Source of the DNA: Vogesella mureinivorans
Lineage (GTDB): Bacteria; Pseudomonadota; Gammaproteobacteria; Burkholderiales; Chromobacteriaceae
DNA: 64,000 nt
Reading direction: 5' to 3'
NCBI RefSeq assembly: GCF_007644035.1
Contig: NZ_VMTV02000791.1
Coordinates: 62,001-126,000 of the forward strand
In this document: piece after piece, positions 1 to 11,246 of the stretch
Layout: each line of letters begins with the position of its first letter
Position numbering within the stretch: position 1 is the stretch's first letter
Notes under the pieces: generated by a model
Databases searched by the model: none
The model's input: the letters and a program-made list of their open reading frames with translations, nothing else
What the model was told of the DNA's origin: nothing
Translations under genes and position numbers: made by a program

Positions 1-67
1 CGACAGCGGCGCGCGTAGCGTGACGCTCTCGCCGGTCGGTACCGTCACCGTCGAGGCCGCACCGTGA
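1..67 (+). CDS. gspH: GspH, type II secretion minor pseudopilin (3' end only)
   Basis: The window opens inside a gene read in the frame starting at base 2. The last 21 codons end in SVTLSPVGTVTVEAAP and a TGA at 65-67. A beta-rich C-terminus of this kind, directly in front of gspI, fits GspH, the minor pseudopilin of the type II secretion pseudopilus. The stop overlaps the GTG start of the next gene (GTGA at 64-67), as at the other junctions of this operon. The call rests mainly on position, because the diagnostic prepilin N-terminus lies outside the window. Confidence 0.6.
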   Translation, partial: DSGARSVTLSPVGTVTVEAAP

Positions 68-441
68 GGCGGCAGGGCGGTTTTACCCTGTTCGAGGTGC
101 TGGTGGCGCTGGCCATCATGGCCGTGGCGCTGGCCGCGCTGCTGCGCGCCAGCGGGGTCGCGGCAGACAATAGCGAGCAGATGAAGCAGCGCATGATCGC
201 CACCTGGGAGGCACAAAACCAGCTGGCCCTGATGCAGGCGCGGCGCGAGTGGCCAGGCCCAGGCCTGCAGGAAGGCGAAATGGAAAGTGACGGCCGGCGC
301 CTGCGCTGGGAGCGCGAAGTCAGCGACACGCCAAACGGCAACTTCCGCAAAGTGGTGCTGCGGGTATTGCAGCCGGGCAGCCAGCGCTATGTGCTGGCCG
401 AGATCACCGGCTTTGTGCGCAGCCCCGAGGTGCAGCCATGA
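64..441 (+). CDS. gspI: GspI, type II secretion minor pseudopilin
   Basis: 125 residues, usual for GspI. The N-terminus is a type IV prepilin signal: a short basic leader, a Gly-Gly cleavage site at residues 5-6, then FTLFE with Glu at mature position +5, followed by one hydrophobic helix. GspI is processed by the prepilin peptidase and forms the pseudopilus tip with GspH, GspJ and GspK in the inner membrane/periplasm. The start is a GTG overlapping the gspH stop; no other start would keep the leader. The stop overlaps the gspJ ATG by 4 nt, showing translational coupling. Confidence 0.9.
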   Translation: MRRQGGFTLFEVLVALAIMAVALAALLRASGVAADNSEQMKQRMIATWEAQNQLALMQARREWPGPGLQEGEMESDGRRLRWEREVSDTPNGNFRKVVLRVLQPGSQRYVLAEITGFVRSPEVQP

Positions 442-992
442 AGCGCCAGCTCGGCATGACGCTGATTGAAATCCTGGTGGCCATGAGCCTGTTGGCCATT
501 CTTACCGTGATGGGCTACCGCGCCTTTGGCAACCTGCTGAACGCGCGCGAGCACATCATGCAAACCGGCGAGCGCTGGGTGCAGCTGGCGCGTGTATTGC
601 GCCGGGTAGAAGCCGATCTGCAGCGCCTGCCGCGGCAAGCCCCCAGCGAGCAGCAACAGCCTGCCCTGCAGCTGCAGCCAGCAGGGCAGGGCCAGCAGCT
701 GCTGCTACGGCTGGCCTCGTCGCGCTACCCGGACGGGCAGGAATACGTGCAATACCGCGCCGCGGCCGGGCTAGGCTGGCTAGCCGGCCCGGCCACCACC
801 CCGCCCGATGGCGAGGCGCTGCCGCTACTGGCCGGTGACTACCGTGTGCAGTGGCGCGTGCTGGCCGCCAATGGCCAGTGGTACCCGCAATGGCCCGCGG
901 CGGATGCCGGCTCGCCGCACCCGCGCGCACTGGAAATGCGCGTAGTGGTGCCCGGTGATGAAACCATCCACCGTGTGTGGGCGCTGCCATGA
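438..992 (+). CDS. gspJ: GspJ, type II secretion minor pseudopilin
   Basis: 184 residues. Prepilin leader MKRQLG with cleavage after Gly6, then MTLIE (Glu at +5) and a hydrophobic helix to about residue 27. The rest is a Gln-rich periplasmic domain typical of GspJ. It works in the pseudopilus tip complex with GspI and GspK. The ATG lies in an ATGA overlap with gspI, and its own stop overlaps the gspK ATG in the same way. Confidence 0.9.
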   Translation: MKRQLGMTLIEILVAMSLLAILTVMGYRAFGNLLNAREHIMQTGERWVQLARVLRRVEADLQRLPRQAPSEQQQPALQLQPAGQGQQLLLRLASSRYPDGQEYVQYRAAAGLGWLAGPATTPPDGEALPLLAGDYRVQWRVLAANGQWYPQWPAADAGSPHPRALEMRVVVPGDETIHRVWALP

Positions 993-1942
993 AAACACAG
1001 CAGCAAGGCATGGCCATCATCATGGCGCTGCTGATTGTGGCCCTGGCCGCTACCGCAGCCTCAACCGTGTTGTGGCAGCAAAGCCTGTGGTGGCGCCAGG
1101 CAGATAACGACCGTGCCCGTGCCGAAATCAGGCTGATTGCCGACGCGGGTGTAGGCTGGGCCGGGGATATTCTGGCATTCGATGCGCGCAGTGGCGGCGC
1201 GGTGGACTACCTGGGCGAGCTGTGGGCGCAGCCGCTGCCGCAAACCGAGGCAGAAAGTACCCGTATCAGCGGCCAGCTGTACGACGCGCAAGGGCGCTTT
1301 AACGTACACAACCTGCTGCTGCCGGATGGCAAGGAAGATGAAGCGCAAGTGCAGCTGTACCGCCGCCTGCTGGCCCAGCTACAGCTGCCGCCCGCCCTGG
1401 CCGATACCCTGCTGGACTGGCTGGATGCCGACGACGAGCAGCGCCCGCAAGGGGCCGAAGCCGCCTGGTATGCCGCGCAGCAGCCTGCGTATGCCATGCC
1501 ACCTGCCGCTAGCGTACAAAAGCTTGCCCAGCTGCGCTGGGTAAAGGGCTACGACAGCCAGGTGCTGGCCAAACTGGCACCGCACCTGGCGCTACTGCCG
1601 CAGCGTAGCGCCTTGAATGTGAACACCATCAGCCTGCCCCTGATGATGGCGCTGGTGCCCGGCTTGGGGCGGGGCCAGGCGCAGGCGCTGATCAACCAGC
1701 GCACCACCACGTACTTCAAGGACAAAGCCGACTTTGGCCTGCGCCTTACGGGCGGGCTGGTGCCGCTGGCGGTGGAGTACGGTGTGCGTAGCGACTATTT
1801 TCTGCTGCAAAGTGAAATACGCCACCCGCGCAGCATGCTGCGGGTAGACGCTTTGCTGTTGCGTAACGAACAAGCCAGCAAGGTCTTGTGGCGAGAAGAA
1901 GGAGTGGTGCCGGTGACGCCGGCCACCAACGGGGAATCATGA
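989..1942 (+). CDS. gspK: GspK, type II secretion minor pseudopilin
   Basis: 317 residues, much larger than GspI/J as is usual for GspK. The leader ends at Gly7 and is followed by MAIIM, so there is no Glu at +5. This absence is a known GspK trait, since GspK caps the pseudopilus. The middle part contains the DTLLDWLDADDE segment seen in GspK alpha-helical domains. The ATG at 989 in the ATGA overlap with gspJ is preferred over a GTG 12 bases upstream, because it keeps the short leader and the operon's junction style. Confidence 0.9.
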   Translation: MKTQQQGMAIIMALLIVALAATAASTVLWQQSLWWRQADNDRARAEIRLIADAGVGWAGDILAFDARSGGAVDYLGELWAQPLPQTEAESTRISGQLYDAQGRFNVHNLLLPDGKEDEAQVQLYRRLLAQLQLPPALADTLLDWLDADDEQRPQGAEAAWYAAQQPAYAMPPAASVQKLAQLRWVKGYDSQVLAKLAPHLALLPQRSALNVNTISLPLMMALVPGLGRGQAQALINQRTTTYFKDKADFGLRLTGGLVPLAVEYGVRSDYFLLQSEIRHPRSMLRVDALLLRNEQASKVLWREEGVVPVTPATNGES

Positions 1943-3096
1943 GTGTATTGAGACTATATCTGCGGCCGGGCTGGCCCGATAGCGAGCCCGGCCTGCCGTG
2001 GGCGCTGCTGGGTAGCCAGGGCCAGTGCCTGCAGCAGGGCGATGGCAGCCCGTCCGGCTGGCCACGTGCCGACCAGCTGGAGCTGGTATTGCCCGCCGGC
2101 AGTACCCTGTTTACCGCCGTGGCGCTGCCGCCAGGGCGCGAGCTGAAGCCCGCGGTTATTGGCTATGCGCTGGAAGAACAGCTAGCGAACGACCCTGCGG
2201 TCAACCTGTACGCCGTAGGCGGCAAGCTGGCCGATGGCCGCCGCAGCGTGGCGGTATGCGAGGCCGCGCCGGTACGCCGCGCCGTGGCCATGTTGCGCCA
2301 GCTGGGGCGGCTGGCCGACCGCATCGTGCCGGAAGAAACCCTGCTGCCGCTGCCGAACGCCGGGCAGTGGGTGCTGGCGGCACAGCCGCAGGGCTGGCTG
2401 CTGCGCAGCGGGCTGGACGAGGCCGGCTTTTTGCCAGCGGCCAGCGTGGCGGTATTGCTGCCCAGGTTGGCCGCAACTGCGCCACCAGCCGTGGTGCTGC
2501 TGTTGGGCGAGCGGCCAGCGGGTTTGCCTGAGCCGTGGCCGGTACAGCAGGGCGAGGCCTGGCAATGGCAGCACGGGCGTGCCGTGGGGGTGAACTTTGC
2601 CCACGGCGAGCTGGCCGCAGACCGCCAGTGGCGGGCACTCGCCCCCACGCTACGGCGTGCCGGCGTTATCGTTGCCGCCGTGGTGCTGGCGCAAACCTTG
2701 CTGGCTTGCGGGCAGTGGGGCTGGTACGCCTGGCAGAAGAAAAGCCTGCAGCAGCAGATCCGCCAGCAAGTACAGCCGTGGGCGCCGCAAGCCGTGGCCG
2801 GCAGCAGCGCACTGCCCATGCTGCGGGCGGTAGACCGTTTGCGCGTTAGCCGCGGCCTGCCCGCACGCGACGATATGGTGACCGCCATGGCCCAGCTGGC
2901 CGAGGTCAACCGCGGCCAACTCAAGCTGGTGTCGCTGCGCTACGACAGCGGCCGCCTGGCGTTCCAGGCACCGGCGCTGACTACCGAGCAGGCGCAAGCC
3001 TGGCAGGCACAGTTGGCCGCACGGCAATGGCTGCTATCTAGCAGCCAGAATGAACAAGGGCAGCGTGAATGGGTACTGACAAGGGAGCCGGCATGA
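1939..3096 (+). CDS. gspL: GspL, type II secretion inner-membrane assembly protein
   Basis: 385 residues. The N-terminal ~235 residues form a cytoplasmic actin-like domain that in this family recruits the GspE ATPase. One membrane helix follows at about residues 240-260 (AGVIVAAVVLAQTLLACG), then a periplasmic ferredoxin-like tail that pairs with GspM. The ATG at 1939 overlaps the gspK stop. The gene holds two copies of the repeated TTGGCCGCA word (2467 and 3013), both in frame as Leu-Ala-Ala. Confidence 0.88.
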   Translation: MSVLRLYLRPGWPDSEPGLPWALLGSQGQCLQQGDGSPSGWPRADQLELVLPAGSTLFTAVALPPGRELKPAVIGYALEEQLANDPAVNLYAVGGKLADGRRSVAVCEAAPVRRAVAMLRQLGRLADRIVPEETLLPLPNAGQWVLAAQPQGWLLRSGLDEAGFLPAASVAVLLPRLAATAPPAVVLLLGERPAGLPEPWPVQQGEAWQWQHGRAVGVNFAHGELAADRQWRALAPTLRRAGVIVAAVVLAQTLLACGQWGWYAWQKKSLQQQIRQQVQPWAPQAVAGSSALPMLRAVDRLRVSRGLPARDDMVTAMAQLAEVNRGQLKLVSLRYDSGRLAFQAPALTTEQAQAWQAQLAARQWLLSSSQNEQGQREWVLTREPA

Positions 3097-3590
3097 ACAA
3101 GCTGACAACGCAGGCCATGCAGCGCTGGCAACAGCTTTCTGCACGCGAGCAGCGGCTGCTGGGGCTGATGGCCCTGGTACTGGGGGGCGCCTTGTTCTAT
3201 CTGGCGCTGTGGGTGCCGGCGCACCAGCAGTCTGCCCGGCTGCCTAATAGCGTGGCCAGCCTGCAGGCCGAGGCACGCCTGGTGGCCACGCTGGCCAGCG
3301 AGGCGCAGGGGCTGAAACCGCAGGCCGAGGTTGCACCGCTGCCCGCCGCCGAGCTACAAGCCATGCTGGCACCACTGCTGCGTGACGCCGGCCTGGCCGG
3401 TTTGCAGCTGCAGGCCGAGGGCGAGTTTGGCGTGCGGGTGCAGGGCGAGGTGGCATTTGACGACTGGGTGCGCGCCAGTGGCCAGCTGGCCGGCCAGCAA
3501 GTGCGGGTGCTGCGCCTGCAGGCCGACGCCACCACGACAGGGCGGGTAAAGCTGGACGCCGTGCTGGTGCACGCAGGGGGCGAGGCATGA
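3093..3590 (+). CDS. gspM: GspM, type II secretion inner-membrane assembly protein
   Basis: 165 residues, normal for GspM. A short cytoplasmic N-terminus with the REQRLLGLMAL segment leads into one membrane helix at about residues 18-40. A periplasmic domain with a ferredoxin-like fold follows in this family and dimerises with GspL. The start at 3093 is in an ATGA overlap with gspL. Sequence conservation is low in GspM, so the call leans partly on the operon order L-M-N. Confidence 0.85.
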   Translation: MNKLTTQAMQRWQQLSAREQRLLGLMALVLGGALFYLALWVPAHQQSARLPNSVASLQAEARLVATLASEAQGLKPQAEVAPLPAAELQAMLAPLLRDAGLAGLQLQAEGEFGVRVQGEVAFDDWVRASGQLAGQQVRVLRLQADATTTGRVKLDAVLVHAGGEA

Positions 3591-4318
3591 AGCGCGCATG
3601 GTGGGTAGGGCTGGTGGTAGTGGGTTTGCTGTCTGCCGTGGCACATCTGCCAGCCAGTTTGCTGGACGCCAGGTTGGCCGCGGCCACGGAAGGGCGCTGG
3701 CGGCTGGCATCGGCCAAGGGCACGCTGTGGCAGGGTAGCGGCCAGCTGATGTACGCCGGCCGCCAGGGCGAGGTCTTGCCCATGAGCACGCTGGCCTGGC
3801 GCTGGCAGCCTGCCGCGCTGCGCAGCCTGGCCATGCAGTGGGATATCGACGCCGACGGCCAGACTGGCAGCCTGCAGCTGAAAGCCGGTAGCGTTGCGCT
3901 GCAAAACCTGCAGCTGCAGCTGCCCGTGGCGGCGCTGACGGGCTTTTCATCGAAATGGCACAGCGCGCGGCTGGGCGGCCAACTACAGTTACAGCTGGGG
4001 CAGATGGCATGGCAGGCTGGGCGTGTAGAGGGCCAGGCTGCGCTGGCATGGGTCGCGGCCAGCTCGCCGCTGTCGCGCATCCAGCCGTTTGGCAGCTACG
4101 CGCTGGATGTACAAGGCCTGGGCGAGCAGGTGCAGCTGGCCATGCGTACCGTGCAGGGGCCGCTGCAAATCCAGGGGCAGGGGCGTTATGACGCCAATGG
4201 CTTGCAGTTTGCCGGCACGGCCAGCAGCGAGCCGGCGCAATACGAAGCGCTTAAACCGGTTTTATTGATGCTGGGCAAGCCTGATGGGCCAAATAGCGTA
4301 GCGTGGCGGCTAAATTGA
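3587..4318 (+). CDS. gspN: GspN, type II secretion accessory protein
   Basis: 243 residues, with one N-terminal membrane helix (about residues 4-22) and a periplasmic beta-rich domain. The phrase LASAKGTLWQGSGQL near residue 45 is typical of the T2SSN family. GspN is an optional part of type II secretion operons, usually placed last after GspM, exactly as here. The ATG overlaps the gspM stop. No clear intrinsic terminator follows; the next 80 bases lead into the carA promoter. Confidence 0.85.
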   Translation: MKRAWWVGLVVVGLLSAVAHLPASLLDARLAAATEGRWRLASAKGTLWQGSGQLMYAGRQGEVLPMSTLAWRWQPAALRSLAMQWDIDADGQTGSLQLKAGSVALQNLQLQLPVAALTGFSSKWHSARLGGQLQLQLGQMAWQAGRVEGQAALAWVAASSPLSRIQPFGSYALDVQGLGEQVQLAMRTVQGPLQIQGQGRYDANGLQFAGTASSEPAQYEALKPVLLMLGKPDGPNSVAWRLN

Positions 4319-4396
4319 CGCTGGCGTCAAGTTGGCCGCGTGCTGATATAAGTGATTGTTTTTATTGAGTTGAGCAAAAAAATACCGGTCTTCTCA

Positions 4397-4424
4397 TTGA
4401 AAAAACGCAAAATCGCGGTATAAT
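4397..4424 (+). promoter_or_regulatory. sigma-70 promoter of the carA operon
   Basis: TTGAAA at 4397-4402 and a perfect TATAAT at 4419-4424 are separated by 16 bases, which predicts a start near 4431. It is the best-looking housekeeping promoter in the window. The leader to the carA GTG would be about 87 nt and begins almost directly with an inverted repeat. Confidence 0.75.
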
Positions 4425-4439
4425 CGAAAAGTTTAACCG

Positions 4440-4472
4440 AACGGGACAAGCGCTGCGGCGTGGTGTCCCGTT
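4440..4472 (+). promoter_or_regulatory. hairpin in the carA leader
   Basis: AACGGGACA (4440-4448) pairs with TGTCCCGTT (4464-4472), a 9-bp stem with a 15-nt GC-rich loop. It would sit about 10 nt from the predicted transcript start. A weak T-rich stretch follows (TTTGTTATAT). It may be a mRNA-stabilising 5' hairpin or a pyrimidine-linked attenuator; the T-run is too weak to call a terminator. Confidence 0.45.
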
Positions 4473-4517
4473 TGTTATATAAGTGATTCAAAACACCATT
4501 ATTTCAGGAGCCAGCCA

Positions 4518-5645
4518 GTGACAACCGTACCCGCGATTCTAGCCTTGGCTGACGGCACGCTTTTCAAAGGCGTCGCCATCGGAGCCAGCGGCCACACCGT
4601 AGGAGAGGTGGTATTCAATACCGCCATGACCGGTTATCAGGAGATCCTTACCGATCCATCGTATACCCGGCAAATCGTCACTCTGACTTATCCCCATATT
4701 GGAAACGTCGGCGCCAACTCGGAAGACACCGAGTCCGGCGCCGTTTTTGCATCCGGCCTGATCATTCGTGATCTGCCGCTGTTGCACAGCAACTTCCGCG
4801 CGGAAGACTCGCTGTCCGATTATCTGGTTAAGAACAACGTCGTCGCCATCGCCGACATCGACACCCGCAAACTCACCCGCATCCTGCGCGAAAAAGGTGC
4901 ACAAGCAGGCTGCATCATGGCCGGCGAGATCGACGAAGCCCGCGCTGTAGAGCTGGCCCGTGGCTTTGGCAGCATGGCTGGCCAGGACCTGGCCAAGGTA
5001 GTGAGCAGCAAGGAAGCCTACCAGTGGAACGTGCGCGAATGGCGCCTGGGCCAGGGCTACACCGAGCAGACCGACACCCCGTACCACGTGGTGGCCTATG
5101 ATTTCGGCGTGAAGCACAACATCCTGCGTATGCTGGCCGAGCGTGGCTGCAAGCTCACCGTGGTGCCGGCCCAGACGCCTGCCAAAGACGTGCTGGCGCT
5201 CAACCCGAACGGCGTGTTCCTGTCCAACGGCCCGGGCGACCCGGAGCCATGCGACTACGCCATCACCGCCATCCGCGAGATTCTGGACACCAAGCTGCCG
5301 GTATTCGGCATTTGCCTGGGCCACCAGCTGCTGGGCCTGGCCACGGGTGCCAAAACGTCCAAGATGAAGTTCGGCCACCACGGTGCCAACCACCCGGTGC
5401 AAGACCTGGACAGCGGCCGCGTGATGATCACCAGCCAGAACCACGGTTTCCAGGTAGACGAATCCAGCCTGCCGGCCAACGTGCGCGTGACCCATCGCTC
5501 GCTGTTTGACCACACCGTACAGGGCATTGCGCTGACCGACCGCCCGGCATTCTCCTTCCAGGGCCACCCGGAAGCGAGCCCGGGCCCGGAAGACGTAGCC
5601 TATCTGTTTGACCGTTTCATCGCGGCCATGGCCGAGCGCGCCTGA
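4518..5645 (+). CDS. carA: carbamoyl-phosphate synthase small (glutaminase) subunit
   Basis: 375 residues, standard for CarA. It hydrolyses glutamine and passes ammonia to CarB, giving carbamoyl phosphate for pyrimidine and arginine synthesis. The N-terminal CPSase domain begins [12 protein letters not shown]. The C-terminal class I amidotransferase domain has the nucleophile in GICLGHQ (Cys266) and the His/Glu pair in GHPEAS near residue 351. The GTG start at 4518 follows an AGGAG Shine-Dalgarno; no in-frame ATG fits better. An exporter gene starts 13 nt downstream, so carA and carB are not adjacent. Confidence 0.97.
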   Translation: MTTVPAILALADGTLFKGVAIGASGHTVGEVVFNTAMTGYQEILTDPSYTRQIVTLTYPHIGNVGANSEDTESGAVFASGLIIRDLPLLHSNFRAEDSLSDYLVKNNVVAIADIDTRKLTRILREKGAQAGCIMAGEIDEARAVELARGFGSMAGQDLAKVVSSKEAYQWNVREWRLGQGYTEQTDTPYHVVAYDFGVKHNILRMLAERGCKLTVVPAQTPAKDVLALNPNGVFLSNGPGDPEPCDYAITAIREILDTKLPVFGICLGHQLLGLATGAKTSKMKFGHHGANHPVQDLDSGRVMITSQNHGFQVDESSLPANVRVTHRSLFDHTVQGIALTDRPAFSFQGHPEASPGPEDVAYLFDRFIAAMAERA

Positions 5646-5658
5646 TCAGGAGCCCATC

Positions 5659-6309
5659 ATGTTTGGCATAACCGACCTCACGACCTACATCCTCGGCACC
5701 ATTTTCATCATTTTGCTGCCGGGCCCCAACTCGATGTACGTCTTGTCCGTGGCTGCCCAGCGCGGCGTGCGGGCCGGTTTTGCCGGCGCCGGTGGCGTTT
5801 TTACCGGCGACCTGATCCTGATGACACTGGCCGCCACTGGCGCGGCCGGCTTGCTGCAGACCAACCCGGCGCTGTTTGCCATCGTGAAATACCTGGGTGG
5901 CGGCTACCTGGCCTGGATCGGCCTGAACATGCTGAAAGGTGCCTGGCAGGGCTGGCGTAACGCCCACCACGGTACTGCACCGCAAGGTGTTGCACAGCAG
6001 GTAGACGCCAGCAGCCCGTTTCGCAAGGCCATGCTGATCAGCCTGATGAACCCGAAGGCGATTCTGTTTTTCGTGTCGTTCTTCGTGCAGTTTGTTGACC
6101 CGGCCTATGCCTACCCGGCGCTGACCTTTGCCGTGCTGGGTGCCATCGTGCAGTGCTTCAGCCTGCTGTACCTGACCGTTGTGATTCTGGCGGGCAACCA
6201 CCTGGCCGCCGCCTTCCGCCGCCGCCGCCGCTTGTCGGCAGCCATGGGTGGCTCGGTAGGGGCGATGTTCATTGGCTTTGGTGCCAAGTTGGCCGCAGCC
6301 AGTCTGTGA
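5659..6309 (+). CDS. LysE/RhtB-family amino-acid exporter, LeuE-like
   Basis: 216 residues with about six hydrophobic segments. The family signature LLPGPNSMYVLS lies near residue 20, GGGYLAWIGLNMLKG in the middle, and NPKAILFFVSFFVQF near residue 135, all close to E. coli LeuE. LysE/RhtB proteins export amino acids by proton antiport in the inner membrane; substrate here is inferred only as leucine-like. The ATG at 5659 follows an AGGAG (5648-5652) and keeps the expected LeuE N-terminus. It lies between carA (13 nt) and carB (32 nt) on the same strand, so it is probably transcribed with them. The last codons carry the repeated TTGGCCGCA word. Confidence 0.85.
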   Translation: MFGITDLTTYILGTIFIILLPGPNSMYVLSVAAQRGVRAGFAGAGGVFTGDLILMTLAATGAAGLLQTNPALFAIVKYLGGGYLAWIGLNMLKGAWQGWRNAHHGTAPQGVAQQVDASSPFRKAMLISLMNPKAILFFVSFFVQFVDPAYAYPALTFAVLGAIVQCFSLLYLTVVILAGNHLAAAFRRRRRLSAAMGGSVGAMFIGFGAKLAAASL

Positions 6310-6341
6310 ATTGAATAATTGAATTGAATTGAGCGATAACC

Positions 6342-9551
<3,210 letters not shown>

Positions 9552-9556
9552 TGGGC

Positions 9557-9590
9557 TTCACGTGCGGCCAACCTTTGAACCGCACGTGAA
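9557..9590 (+). terminator. hairpin behind carB containing the repeated word
   Basis: TTCACGTGCGG (9557-9567) pairs perfectly with CCGCACGTGAA (9580-9590). The repeat TGCGGCCAACCTT (9563-9575) spans the end of the left arm and the loop. No T-run follows, so it is a hairpin rather than a classic intrinsic terminator. It lies 6 nt after the carB stop. Confidence 0.5.
9563..9575 (-). repeat. 13-base repeated word, intergenic copy
   Basis: An exact copy of TGCGGCCAACCTT on the plus strand, 12 nt after the carB stop and part of a hairpin. It belongs to the over-represented family described in the findings. Confidence 0.8.
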
Positions 9591-9628
9591 ATCCCGTTAC
9601 AATCCCGTCTGACACAATCGTCCCGCAA

Positions 9629-9660
9629 AGCCGCCGTCTCGTACGGCGGCTTGCGCTTTT
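9629..9660 (+). terminator. intrinsic terminator between carB and greA
   Basis: AGCCGCCGT (9629-9637) pairs with ACGGCGGCT (9643-9651) around a CTCGT loop, followed by TGCGCTTTT. It would end carA-leuE-carB transcripts, or attenuate read-through into greA, which starts 38 nt later. Confidence 0.65.
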
Positions 9661-9697
9661 ATCATGGGGCCGCCAGAGGCCCCCGGAGAATAGACAC

Positions 9698-10174
9698 ATG
9701 ATCAAAGTCCCGTTGACCGTACGTGGAGCGGAAATGCTCAAGGCCGAACTGCAGCGCCTCAAGAGTGTGGAGCGTCCGTCGGTGATCGAGGCCATTGCCG
9801 AGGCTCGCGCCCAGGGTGACCTGTCGGAAAACGCCGAGTACGAAGCTGCCAAAGAGCGCCAGTCTTTTGTGGAAGGCCGCATTGCCGAGCTGGAAGCCAA
9901 GATTTCCAACGCGCAGGTCATCGACCCCAACGAGCTGAACGCTGATGGTCGTGTGGTGTTTGCTGCCACCGTCAAGCTGCTGGATATGGAGAGCGATGAC
10001 GAAGTGACCTACCAGATCGTGGGCGACGACGAAGCCGACATCAAGGAAGGCAAAGTATCGATCAATTCGCCTATCGCCCGTGCCATGATCGGCAAGGAAG
10101 CCGGTGATGTGGCCGAGGTGGTGGCACCAGGTGGCATTCGCGAATACGAAATCCTGGACGTACTGTATATCTAA
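9698..10174 (+). CDS. greA: transcription elongation factor GreA
   Basis: 158 residues, the standard GreA size. The N-terminal coiled coil (about residues 1-75) includes the [18 protein letters not shown] segment, whose acidic tip residues (DLSENAEY) stimulate RNA cleavage by RNA polymerase. The C-terminal FKBP-like domain binds the polymerase. It rescues backtracked complexes in the cytoplasm. A GGAGA lies upstream of the ATG. carB-greA neighbourhood is common in beta- and gammaproteobacteria. Confidence 0.97.
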   Translation: MIKVPLTVRGAEMLKAELQRLKSVERPSVIEAIAEARAQGDLSENAEYEAAKERQSFVEGRIAELEAKISNAQVIDPNELNADGRVVFAATVKLLDMESDDEVTYQIVGDDEADIKEGKVSINSPIARAMIGKEAGDVAEVVAPGGIREYEILDVLYI

Positions 10175-10199
10175 GCCTGAGGCAGGCTGCAGCATGGGC

Positions 10200-10212
10200 T
10201 GCGGCCAACCTT
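10200..10212 (-). repeat. 13-base repeated word, intergenic copy
   Basis: An exact copy of TGCGGCCAACCTT read on the plus strand, in the 62-nt gap between greA and the DUF4149 gene, 26 nt after the greA stop. Confidence 0.8.
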
Positions 10213-10236
10213 GAGCAGCAATGATCAGGGGGAAGC

Positions 10237-10668
10237 ATGAACGGTTTACGCGCCATCGCCCGTACTTTCTGGATTGGCGGCTTGTGGGTTATCGGCATTA
10301 TTGTGACGCCGGTGCTGTTTTCTGCACTGGATAACGTGACGGCAGGCATGGTGGCAGGCAGGCTCTTCGCCTCTATCGCCTGGGTAGGGCTGGTGTGCAG
10401 TGTGTTCCTGATGGCAGATTACATTTTGCGTCAGGGCGCACGTGGCTTGAAACAGGCACCGTTCTGGCTGCTGCTGGGCATGCTGGCCTGCATCGTGATC
10501 AACCATTTTGCTGTTACCCCTATCATTGCTGCCTTGAAAATGCAGATGAATCACGCAGCTGAAGGCTTGTTTGGGGGCGGCTTTGCTACCTGGCATGCCA
10601 TTTCCAGCCTGATCTACCTGGTACAAAGCCTGATGGGTCTGGTGTACCTGCTGCGCAGCGATAACTGA
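10237..10668 (+). CDS. DUF4149 membrane protein
   Basis: 143 residues with four hydrophobic segments. The start (IARTFWIGGLWVIGIIVTPVLF) and a later WHAISSLIYLVQSLMGL segment match DUF4149, an uncharacterised inner-membrane family found between greA and yhbY/ftsH in many betaproteobacteria. A strong AGGGGGAAGC lies before the ATG. No function is known; I infer none. A terminator follows directly. Confidence 0.85.
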   Translation: MNGLRAIARTFWIGGLWVIGIIVTPVLFSALDNVTAGMVAGRLFASIAWVGLVCSVFLMADYILRQGARGLKQAPFWLLLGMLACIVINHFAVTPIIAALKMQMNHAAEGLFGGGFATWHAISSLIYLVQSLMGLVYLLRSDN

Positions 10669-10679
10669 CAGGCAAAGAA

Positions 10680-10704
10680 AAAGCGGTGGCAAGCCACCGC
10701 TTTT
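10680..10704. terminator. bidirectional intrinsic terminator
   Basis: AAAAGCGGTGG (10680-10689) pairs with CCACCGCTTTT (10694-10704) around a CAAG loop. A-run and T-run on the two sides allow it to serve both the DUF4149 gene (plus) and yhbY (minus), which converge here. Confidence 0.85.
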
Positions 10705-10728
10705 ATCATGTATTGCCAGCTACTGCGC

Positions 10729-11055
10729 TTACGGGCGGGCTTTCAGCGCTTTCTTGCTTTTTGGCAGGTCGATCAGTGCCTTGTCGGACGGGCGGTACAG
10801 CACCAGCAGTTTGCCGATGTGTTGCACCTGGGCGGCGCCCAGTTCGTCACAGATCTGGTCGTACATGGCGACACGCGCGCTGCGGTCATCGCCCAGAACG
10901 CGAACCTTGATCAGTTCGTGAGCGTCCAGGCTGATGGCGATTTCACGTACCACGGATTCGGTCAGGCCGTTGTTGCCAATCATTACCACCGGGTTCAGTG
11001 AATGGGCCAGGCCCTTCAGGTAAGTACGCTCGACGGCTGTCAGTTCGATTTTCAT
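10729..11055 (-). CDS. yhbY: YhbY family ribosome-assembly RNA-binding protein (CRM domain)
   Basis: 108 residues. A single CRM domain starts KIELTAVERTYLKGLAH, with the GNNGLTESVVREI loop that carries the GxxG motif. Homologues associate with pre-50S particles. The ATG at 11055 gives the usual N-terminus; a TTG four codons upstream is possible but has no better ribosome site. It reads away from rlmE, another 23S rRNA maturation gene. On the minus strand, TGTGAA and TAAAAT (11086-11114) are spaced by 17 and could be its promoter. The Lys/Arg-rich tail ends the protein. Confidence 0.93.
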   Translation of the reverse strand: MKIELTAVERTYLKGLAHSLNPVVMIGNNGLTESVVREIAISLDAHELIKVRVLGDDRSARVAMYDQICDELGAAQVQHIGKLLVLYRPSDKALIDLPKSKKALKARP

Positions 11056-11246
11056 GTGTTGCTTCAAGTTTCAGATTAAAAAAAGATTTTACTAAAATTC
11101 AGGCGCTGTTCACAGTAGTTTCGTCAGCGCCCGCCATCCGTGGCTGCCGGTGTGTGGAGTGCGCTATCTGCAAGCCATACTGGCATGTACGGCAATTGTA
11201 TTTATAGTTCCCAGTAGAACCCAACCCCATTCATCAGGAAAGAAGC

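Noticed and set aside
989-1942. GspK lacking Glu at +5 as a sign of a broken gene
   Set aside because: Absence of Glu5 is normal for GspK, which caps the pseudopilus tip.
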